Of a DNA stretch of 26,696 bases, positions 15,330-21,902 are shown one piece after another. How positions within the stretch are numbered: position 1 is the stretch's first letter; every line of letters begins with the position of its first letter. The notes under the pieces were generated by a model that was not told the origin of the DNA, ran no database searches, and worked only from the letters and a program-made list of their open reading frames with translations. Position numbers and translations under genes: made by a program. This stretch comes from Clostridia bacterium (lineage in GTDB: Bacteria; Bacillota; Clostridia; Christensenellales; CAG-1252), in assembly GCA_016296985.1 (NCBI GenBank), contig JAEDHM010000003.1:1-26696 (forward strand). The letters run 5' to 3'.

Positions 15330-18122
15330 CTATTCACCGCGCAATCTTGCAAGCGCTTCGTCGTCGATATTGAAGGACTCGCCTTGCGCCGTCGTCCAGT
15401 TTCCGTTTTCGTCAACGGGACTTATGAGTTGAGATGCTGTTTCGGGGTCGTCAAGATCGATACCGAATTCTTTCAAAAGACCGTTTACGAAGGCGTTTTC
15501 CATAACCCCTTCAAAGTCGATAGTGTCTACGGATATATTCTCGCCGTAGACGTTTACGCCCAAATCGTGATTGCCGTCGTCTTCGGGATTAACTCGGATA
15601 TTGTTGGTATCCCACAGTGCCAAACACAAAAATGCGAAGTTGAAATAGTCATAGGTGTTTACGCCCTTGTACAGCAAGTGATCGTTTTTACCGCTTTGCA
15701 ATGCCTTGTTAATAAACTTAGTTATGTTAGAATTGACTACGTTTGTCAACTCGTCGGTAGGCAATACGCCGTCGGGAATAACGTCAAGACGAATTTCACT
15801 GTTGGCGGGATCGGCGTTTCGGTCCACCTTCTTCCAGTTGTAAACGTAACTTTTACCCTCGAAGTGTAAACTGTAGTACTTTCTAGGCTCGCCTTGTACA
15901 GCAACGTCGCCAAGAGATGCGAGCAACATGCAAGAAATACTGTTGGAGAAGATACAGTTTTTAATTTTCAATTCAAGCCATTCTTCGGCGCTTGTGCTGA
16001 TTACGATGGAGGGGCCTGCGGTGTTTCTAAATACGCAACCTTCCATTTCGTAATAACCGCCACGAATATTGAAGAAACCATAAGCGTATTGGAAGAGACA
16101 GTAGCGATATTTTATCCATCTTTCGCCGTAGTCACCGGGATTGATACATTGATATCCTATACCACCGCCGTTTTTCAATGCCTCGAAGGCTTCTTGAGGG
16201 TCGGCGTCGGTAGGTTTTGCGCATTGGAATGCAATGTTTTCAACCACAATGTCATTTCCGCTTTGATCCTTTTCAAAGGGGCATTTGTACTTAAACAAAG
16301 ACGAGTCGAAGTCAGGATGTGTTTCGATGTGGAATTGACCGTCGTATTTGTGTCCGTTTCCGTAGATACCACGGTTGAATTCAATGCTACCACGAAGTCC
16401 TTCTTCGGTACTGATCATATAGACGTTGGTATGGAATACCAATGCTGAAGCTTTACCTCTTTCGTTGTAGTCCTCCCAGTAGGTATTCATAAGATATTTC
16501 ATATCCTCGTAGGGCTTGAAAGAAGGTAAAATTCCTGTTTCTTCGTCGTACAAGTTTTCACCGTATTTTTTCAAGCAAGGTTGTCCGTTTTCGTCGGTTG
16601 AGTTGTAATACAAGCCGAAGTTTATACCGTCAACCAAATTGAAGGTATAGGATGCGGAAGCAGGATTGACACCATAACTTGATTTTGCGATTACAGAGAT
16701 AGTAACTTTTTGACCGATACCTGCTTCTTTAAAGGTGATTATACCGTTTGAACTTACGGTAGCGTATGCTTCGTTACTTGAAGTGTAATAGAAGTTTTGT
16801 TGGGCGTTTTCAGGAGATGTGGATTCGATAACCAAAGGCAATTTATTTGAAACGGTTTCACCGTCGTAGGTGTAGATACCGAAAACTCTTTCTTGTTTCA
16901 ATCCTACTTTATCTTCGGTTTCAGACAAATCCAAGGTGATAAAGTCGATAAAAGCTTGAACAGAAACGCCTATGGTTACCTCGTTATAGCCCTCTGCCCT
17001 TGCGGTGATAAAGGCCTTACCATCTGAAACACCGTAAAGACGTCCGTTTTCAACCTTTAGAATTTCAGGTTTTGAAGAAGTCCAAACTACTTGAACGTTT
17101 TCAGGCAGTTCACCCAAGGATGAAACCACTTCAAGGATGATATTTGAACCGCCGATAGGCAATACGGGAGATTCTTCCCAAACGCCTTTTTTCAAACTTT
17201 CGAGATTTTTGATATGCAAGTCGTTATCCAAAGCGCGCTTGAGAAGTACTTTTTGTTCGATTGCCTTGTTATCCTTTTCGTAAATGGTTACGTAGGCTTC
17301 GTCAACGCCGGTTAGAAGGAAAAGTGTGTCACCCTCGATTTTAACGCCGAGAGCAGGATATACTTCAACGTCCGTAACTGCCCCCGACAAAATATTTTGC
17401 AGAGCAAAGTTTCCGTTTGAACTGTAGAAAACGTCGGAAATTGCCAACATTTCCCCACGTATCACAATGGGAAGTTTCGCTTCGACCTCGCTTCCGGTTT
17501 TGCCCTTTGCCTTTACTGTCAACACCGTCTCGCCTTCCTCTAACGCGGTGATAATTCCATTTTGGTCTACGGTGGCAATTTGGGGATTTTCAACAGCAAA
17601 ATCAACCTTGTTATTTCCTAGCGCGGTACTAGGCACTACGTTTGCTAAAACAGGATAGGATTGATACTTTTTAAGTTCGAGCTTTTCATTGAAAAGGTTG
17701 CCGTCGTAAGAACAAATTTCAATTCTATCAATAGAATCGCCCACAACGTAGAAGGTACAAGTTGCGCTTTTGGTTGCGTCGTTTTCCGAGCGGACGGTGA
17801 TTTTTACCATTCCGTAATCCACAAACCTCAAAACGCCGGTTTGAGATATGGTTGCAACCTTTTCGTCGGAAGATTCCCAGGATACGTTTTTGTCTTTTAC
17901 CATTCGCGGGTAGAAGTTTACCAGCAGTTGATAGGGTTTGTTGGTAGGTTTGTAATCTTCAAGTTTAATTGTTTTTGTATCAATTCTTTCACCTAAATGT
18001 ACAATTTCCATAGATTCGATGGCGATTGTATATTCGGCGCTGATTATCATACTTGAAACGCTCATTGTCAAAATGACTATAAGGGGAACAAGCAGTAAAA
18101 TTGCGATCATAACTTTTTTCAT
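15330..18122 (-). CDS. Secreted Ig-like (Big_2) and beta-helix-like surface protein
   Basis: A 930-residue exported protein. Residues 1-29 form a basic start and long hydrophobic signal, possibly cleaved near ISA/EY. Four Ig-like bacterial Big_2-type units follow, near 30-127, 131-222, 300-390 and 392-497, recognisable by repeated patterns such as WESSDEKVATIS, ENPQIATVDQNGIIT, WTSSKPEILKVENG and TSSNEAYATVSSNG. Residues about 560-760 have short repeating beta strands with Asn and Gly turns (YYEMEGCVFRNTAG, LKIKNCIFSNS), as in right-handed beta-helix proteins. I see no LPxTG motif or C-terminal span, so anchoring is unclear. It follows the ABC permease gene by 15 bases behind GGAGGAG, so it is probably the cargo or partner of that transporter. 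Function is unknown. Confidence 0.85.
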   Translation of the reverse strand: MKKVMIAILLLVPLIVILTMSVSSMIISAEYTIAIESMEIVHLGERIDTKTIKLEDYKPTNKPYQLLVNFYPRMVKDKNVSWESSDEKVATISQTGVLRFVDYGMVKITVRSENDATKSATCTFYVVGDSIDRIEICSYDGNLFNEKLELKKYQSYPVLANVVPSTALGNNKVDFAVENPQIATVDQNGIITALEEGETVLTVKAKGKTGSEVEAKLPIVIRGEMLAISDVFYSSNGNFALQNILSGAVTDVEVYPALGVKIEGDTLFLLTGVDEAYVTIYEKDNKAIEQKVLLKRALDNDLHIKNLESLKKGVWEESPVLPIGGSNIILEVVSSLGELPENVQVVWTSSKPEILKVENGRLYGVSDGKAFITARAEGYNEVTIGVSVQAFIDFITLDLSETEDKVGLKQERVFGIYTYDGETVSNKLPLVIESTSPENAQQNFYYTSSNEAYATVSSNGIITFKEAGIGQKVTISVIAKSSYGVNPASASYTFNLVDGINFGLYYNSTDENGQPCLKKYGENLYDEETGILPSFKPYEDMKYLMNTYWEDYNERGKASALVFHTNVYMISTEEGLRGSIEFNRGIYGNGHKYDGQFHIETHPDFDSSLFKYKCPFEKDQSGNDIVVENIAFQCAKPTDADPQEAFEALKNGGGIGYQCINPGDYGERWIKYRYCLFQYAYGFFNIRGGYYEMEGCVFRNTAGPSIVISTSAEEWLELKIKNCIFSNSISCMLLASLGDVAVQGEPRKYYSLHFEGKSYVYNWKKVDRNADPANSEIRLDVIPDGVLPTDELTNVVNSNITKFINKALQSGKNDHLLYKGVNTYDYFNFAFLCLALWDTNNIRVNPEDDGNHDLGVNVYGENISVDTIDFEGVMENAFVNGLLKEFGIDLDDPETASQLISPVDENGNWTTAQGESFNIDDEALARLRGE

Positions 18123-18137
18123 ATTCTCTGCTCCTCC

Positions 18138-19871
18138 TTATTTTTGCGTAATTTTTTCGTAACTTTTGGATATGCCGATAAGCAACCAGCAAACCGAGGC
18201 AATCATCAAAGCCCCCACTACCGTTGCTATCATACCCAAGGTAAATCCTACGCCCCAAAAATAGATGCCTACGATACCAAAGACACCACAACCTATGGTA
18301 AGGACAAGACCTACTGCCATCGCCACGAAAGTTGCGAAGTTTCCGTTTACAAGCTCGCCGTCTCCGCCAATGGGGAAGGAGGGTTTGATAATGTCAAGTT
18401 TGACTGCGAAACAAGTAAGCGCGATGGAGAGCATAAGGCATATACCCATGATTACCAAGCAATAGGAATAACGAATTTGACCTGTTGCGATAACCACAAT
18501 TGTGGTTATGATTGTAGATGCAAAGGCTACGACCAAGTAAAGCGCGACCTTTACGAGAACTTGTTGATATGGGGGTACGGGGGAAATTTTTGTAAGGTAG
18601 AAGTTGTCCCCTTCCTTTGAAACGCAACTGCCTGCAAAGGACACGATTATGGTAACGAAAAGCATCATTACTACCATACAAATTGCAGGTACGATATCCT
18701 TAGCGAAACTTGCTTCACCCATCGAAATACACAGACGATTGCAGAAATATACCATTATGGGGCCTGCCACTGCCATGCACAAGTATTGGAAAGAATAGTT
18801 TTTCGAGCGGAAGATATCCAAGAACTCTCTTTTGAAAACCGCATATAAAACGCTGTGCTTTTTGTTTTTGGGAGTGATTGACAAGGAAGTATATCTTTCC
18901 TTTACCTTTTCCGCCTTTTCCTTTTTACCGAAAAGGAGATAGGTCTTTTCAGCAATACGACCAAAGAAGGTTTTAATTTTTACCTTTTTAGAATTGTCCT
19001 TTACGAAAGCGGAAGTCATACCTTCAAGCTTGCGGATTATGGTTTTCATATAGAGTTTTTTAATAACCACCATTGCAAGGAAAAGGATAAGAGCAACTAC
19101 CACGATTGTACAAGGAATTGCAACTGCAAGATTTTGTCCATACATCAAGTCGGCGAACCATTTGAAAGGAATGACGTACTTGAGAATTTTGGAAACCATT
19201 TGCATTGTTTCGGGAGAGAAGAAACTGAGGGATTGGTCTTGCAAAAAGTTTACGACGCTTTGTACGATACCCATATATACGGCAAAGCCACCTGCTACCA
19301 AACAAACGTTGAAAATCAAATTTCCGCCAAACTTGTTTTTCACCCTTCCACCAACCATCATAAAGGGTATTGCCAATATATTAGATATACCCACGGGTAA
19401 TATAACTGAAAGGAGAATTACAAAAGGAATGCAAAAATAAAAATTCCAAGGAGCGGCGATTTCAATACCGAATAAAATAAAGGTAGGTAAAATTACCGCA
19501 ATGGTAATAATCGATTGAATTACAACCAAAAATGTCATTTTTGCGCCGAAAACGGCTTCGCCGGACACGGGGAACCTCAACAAAAGTTCGTTATCACCGC
19601 TGTAATACAGGGTTTTTACCACCGAACTTATGCCGAAAGCAATAAATATAATTTGAGAAAGGGCGATAAAAAGCAAGAGGAATTCGTACTCCAACTCGTA
19701 CAAGTGGAACATTTCACACAATACTTTTACGCCGTAAACGTAGAGGCTGTAAATTAAGGCGAAGAACAGTACGGCAGGCAAACTTTTTGAAATTCGCGCC
19801 CCGATACTTTGACCGGAGTTTCCGTATCTCGACTTAAATTCAAGCCTTAGAAGAGACTTGTAAGTGTTCAT
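18138..19871 (-). CDS. ABC-2-type exporter permease
   Basis: A 577-residue membrane protein with about 11-12 hydrophobic spans in two halves separated by a basic cytoplasmic region (about 280-340). Size and layout fit the large ABC-2/putative ABC exporter permeases of Firmicutes. FRFPVSGEAVFGAK-like text near residue 100 (LLRFPVSGEAVFGAK) is typical of the cytoplasmic loop that contacts the ATPase. It overlaps the ATPase gene by 4 bases (ATGA) and is followed after 15 bases by the surface protein gene. The substrate is unknown; the adjoining secreted protein is a candidate only by context, since it has its own signal sequence. Confidence 0.85.
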   Translation of the reverse strand: MNTYKSLLRLEFKSRYGNSGQSIGARISKSLPAVLFFALIYSLYVYGVKVLCEMFHLYELEYEFLLLFIALSQIIFIAFGISSVVKTLYYSGDNELLLRFPVSGEAVFGAKMTFLVVIQSIITIAVILPTFILFGIEIAAPWNFYFCIPFVILLSVILPVGISNILAIPFMMVGGRVKNKFGGNLIFNVCLVAGGFAVYMGIVQSVVNFLQDQSLSFFSPETMQMVSKILKYVIPFKWFADLMYGQNLAVAIPCTIVVVALILFLAMVVIKKLYMKTIIRKLEGMTSAFVKDNSKKVKIKTFFGRIAEKTYLLFGKKEKAEKVKERYTSLSITPKNKKHSVLYAVFKREFLDIFRSKNYSFQYLCMAVAGPIMVYFCNRLCISMGEASFAKDIVPAICMVVMMLFVTIIVSFAGSCVSKEGDNFYLTKISPVPPYQQVLVKVALYLVVAFASTIITTIVVIATGQIRYSYCLVIMGICLMLSIALTCFAVKLDIIKPSFPIGGDGELVNGNFATFVAMAVGLVLTIGCGVFGIVGIYFWGVGFTLGMIATVVGALMIASVCWLLIGISKSYEKITQK

Positions 19872-20593
19872 GCCTTGTCCTCCGACATAGTGTATCCTCT
19901 GAAAATGGTTTCAAGATTTGCACGATTATCCCCTTCGTTTAAGTCAAGGACGGTGCAAAGTTGACCGTTGTTGATGATAGCGACACGGTTGCAAATTTTT
20001 GCTACCAAGTCAATGTTGTGGGAAGAGAAAAATACGGTGTTTCCCTTGGCGCAATGCTCTTTCATCATTTCTAAAATATCAAAAATGGATTGAGGGTCAA
20101 GACCTACCATAGGCTCGTCCAAAACCCAAAGTTTAGGCTCGTGGATCAAGGCGGCGATGATACAAATTTTTTGTTTCATACCGTGGGAATATCCTTTGAT
20201 TTGCCTGTCAACTGCCTTTTCTAAGCGGAAAATCTTCAAGAAACGGTCCATTACCGCATTCCTCGTCGCCTCGTCGACACCGTAGAGGTCGGCAATATAG
20301 TTTACGTATTCTCTGCCCGTCAATTTTTCGTAAACTGAATGGTTGTCGGGTACGTAACCAATATTCATTTTTGCCTTAACCGCATCAGTTTTGATACTGT
20401 GTCCGCAAATGGTGATATCACCGCTATCAAAGGGATAGATACCAACCATACACTTGATGGTGGTGGATTTTCCCGCGCCGTTTTGTCCCAAGAAGCCGAA
20501 CAAGTCGCCTTCGTGAACTTCGAAATTGATATCCTGAGCCGAATATCTGTCAGAGTTTAGATACTTTTTGTACAAATGTTCAATTTTGAGCAT
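19868..20593 (-). CDS. ABC transporter ATP-binding protein
   Basis: A 241-residue ATPase of the ABC-2 exporter type. Walker A is GQNGAGKST (36-44), the signature is the variant YSHGMKQ (135-141), Walker B is VLDEP (157-161) and the switch His is H192 in SSHNID. This variant signature is common in drug and lantibiotic exporters. The ATG has AGGAAA eight bases upstream. The previous gene ends 62 bases before it and no terminator lies between, so it is probably in the same transcript as the alpha-CTD/WG gene. It powers the permease at 18138-19871. Confidence 0.95.
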   Translation of the reverse strand: MLKIEHLYKKYLNSDRYSAQDINFEVHEGDLFGFLGQNGAGKSTTIKCMVGIYPFDSGDITICGHSIKTDAVKAKMNIGYVPDNHSVYEKLTGREYVNYIADLYGVDEATRNAVMDRFLKIFRLEKAVDRQIKGYSHGMKQKICIIAALIHEPKLWVLDEPMVGLDPQSIFDILEMMKEHCAKGNTVFFSSHNIDLVAKICNRVAIINNGQLCTVLDLNEGDNRANLETIFRGYTMSEDKA

Positions 20594-20614
20594 AATTGTT
20601 TCCTTTTAATATTT

Positions 20615-20640
20615 TTGTGGTGTTTTAGGCAAGACCACAA
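20615..20640. repeat. Inverted repeat between the WG-repeat gene and the ABC ATPase gene
   Basis: TTGTGGT (20615-20621) and ACCACAA (20634-20640) are perfect 7-base arms with a 12-base spacer. On the minus strand it is followed by A residues, not T, so it is not an intrinsic terminator. It may be an operator or an RNA processing/stability hairpin. Confidence 0.5.
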
Positions 20641-20655
20641 CTTGCAAAAGTGGGC

Positions 20656-21630
20656 TTAGATAAAACTGAAAGCCCCGTCTTTGGATAAAATCCCCCATCT
20701 TCCTTCTTTTTTAGCCCTTGCGGTGCCGTCTTCGTCAAAAGCGGTGCCTGCATCATAGATGAAGGGAATTATTACGTTGTCCTCAACGTCGATATAACCG
20801 CACTTGTCTTCAAAAGATACGCAAGCGAGTCCGTAAGAGAAACTTGAAGCGCAAGTATACTTGTAGGGAATCACAAGTTCGTTAGTGCGAGAGATATAGC
20901 CGAAGAGTCCGTTTTTTTCTACGCAAGCGTAGTTGTCTTTGAAAGCAAAAACCTCGTCGTAAATGGGAGGAATAACCTCTTTTCCTTTTTCGTCCTTAAA
21001 GCCCCATTTTCCCGCCCTTTGGAATTTGATAAAACTATCCTTTTTTTCGGGGATGGGAGGAGTAGGCACAAAAGGTCCTTTGGGGAAAAGTCTTTTGCTG
21101 TCGTAGGAATTGTCTTTGGTTTGTTTTTGTTGAGCCTTGTGCTCTTTCCCCTTTTCGGGTTTTGGTTGGTTTTTATCCTCAGGCGTTTCCTTCTTTTGTT
21201 TTCCGTGTCCTTCTTGTTTTTGGGTTTTGTCCTTGGTTGTATTTTGAGGTTGAGGATTTTTCCCTTTTTCGTTTTTTTGTTGATTTTTTGAAGGAGTAGG
21301 TTGCGGAGCCGTACTTTCATTCACCTCGGGTTTTGGTGAATTGGGCGCAGGTTTGAAATCAACGCCAAGGATAGAAAGTTTAGATTGTACTTCAATCAGA
21401 TTTTTCTTTCCGAAATTTTGGATTTTGTACATATCAGAAGAGGTGCGTACCACCAAATCCTTGATAGTAAGCAATCTTGCGTTTTTCAAAGCAGTTAAAG
21501 TATGAGGGGATAAATTTAGCCCTTCAATGCTCATGGCTAAAACGCCTGCATCGTAAGGGGGATTGTAAGTTTCGGTACGGGGTTTTGGTTTTCCGTGTTT
21601 TTTATTTCGTTTATAATTATAGTTACCCAT
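20656..21630 (-). CDS. RNA polymerase alpha-CTD-like domain fused to WG repeats
   Basis: A 324-residue protein with three parts. Residues 30-93 closely follow the C-terminal domain of RNA polymerase alpha: MSIEGLNLSPHTLTALK, then TIKDLV, QNFGKKNLIEVQ and LGVDFK. Of the E. coli DNA-contact residues, R265 is His43, N268 is Thr46 and S299 is Asn77, whereas G296, K298 and E302 are kept (G74, K76, E80). Residues 94-198 form a Lys/Gln/Pro-rich disordered linker. Residues 199-324 carry about three WG-type repeats (GKWGFKDEKGKEVIPPIYDE, GLFGYIS, CGYIDVEDNVIIPFIYD, RWGILSKDG). It has no signal peptide and should be cytoplasmic. The ATG has GAGG upstream and a strong promoter. A role in transcription, or as a protein-binding scaffold, is inferred; I know of no studied protein with this layout. 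Confidence 0.85.
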   Translation of the reverse strand: MGNYNYKRNKKHGKPKPRTETYNPPYDAGVLAMSIEGLNLSPHTLTALKNARLLTIKDLVVRTSSDMYKIQNFGKKNLIEVQSKLSILGVDFKPAPNSPKPEVNESTAPQPTPSKNQQKNEKGKNPQPQNTTKDKTQKQEGHGKQKKETPEDKNQPKPEKGKEHKAQQKQTKDNSYDSKRLFPKGPFVPTPPIPEKKDSFIKFQRAGKWGFKDEKGKEVIPPIYDEVFAFKDNYACVEKNGLFGYISRTNELVIPYKYTCASSFSYGLACVSFEDKCGYIDVEDNVIIPFIYDAGTAFDEDGTARAKKEGRWGILSKDGAFSFI

Positions 21631-21673
21631 AATGCCTCGAATTTAATATGGCAACATTTGCCGATTATAAGTG

Positions 21674-21702
21674 ATTATACCATCTTTTCGACTATATTGC
21701 AA
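21674..21702 (-). promoter_or_regulatory. Sigma-A promoter of the alpha-CTD/WG operon
   Basis: On the minus strand TTGCAA (21702-21697), a 17-base spacer and TATAAT (21679-21674) with a TGG extension lie 44 bases before the ATG at 21630. Its core shares GTCGAA and ATGGTATAAT with the divergent promoter at 21755-21783. Confidence 0.85.
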
Positions 21703-21754
21703 CTGTTTTAAATTTGAGAGTTTGAAAGTGTTTTTTTTATTAAAAAACATTAGT

Positions 21755-21783
21755 TTGCAAAAGGTTGTCGAATATGGTATAAT
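21755..21783 (+). promoter_or_regulatory. Sigma-A promoter of the MacB-like transporter
   Basis: TTGCAA (21755-21760), a 17-base spacer and TATAAT (21778-21783) with a TGG extension. It directs a leader of about 115 bases before the ATG at 21903. Confidence 0.85.
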
Positions 21784-21791
21784 GTATCAGA

Positions 21792-21812
21792 ATTGCTTTC
21801 TTCACAAGCAAT
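21792..21812 (+). repeat. Hairpin at the 5' end of the MacB-like transcript
   Basis: ATTGCTT (21792-21798) pairs with AAGCAAT (21806-21812) across a 7-base loop, right where transcription should start. It could stabilise the 5' end or mark an operator overlapping the start site. Confidence 0.5.
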
Positions 21813-21870
21813 CAATCATGGTAAGTAGGTACAAATCAACACTCTTATCATTAATCGGTCGATAGGATTG

Positions 21871-21880
21871 AAGTCGACTT
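21871..21880. repeat. Palindrome in the MacB-like leader
   Basis: AAGTCGACTT is a perfect 10-base palindrome 22 bases before the ATG and just ahead of the ribosome site (GAGGAG near 21891). A regulator site is possible, but chance is not excluded. Confidence 0.3.
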
Positions 21881-21902
21881 TCACAACTAAGAGGAGAATA
21901 AT

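Noticed and set aside
15894..16448. 184-residue open frame on the plus strand
   Set aside because: It is antisense to the surface protein gene and arises from its codon pattern; no ribosome site seen.
20615..20640. Terminator between the WG gene and the ABC ATPase gene
   Set aside because: The hairpin is followed by A residues on the coding strand, not a T-run.
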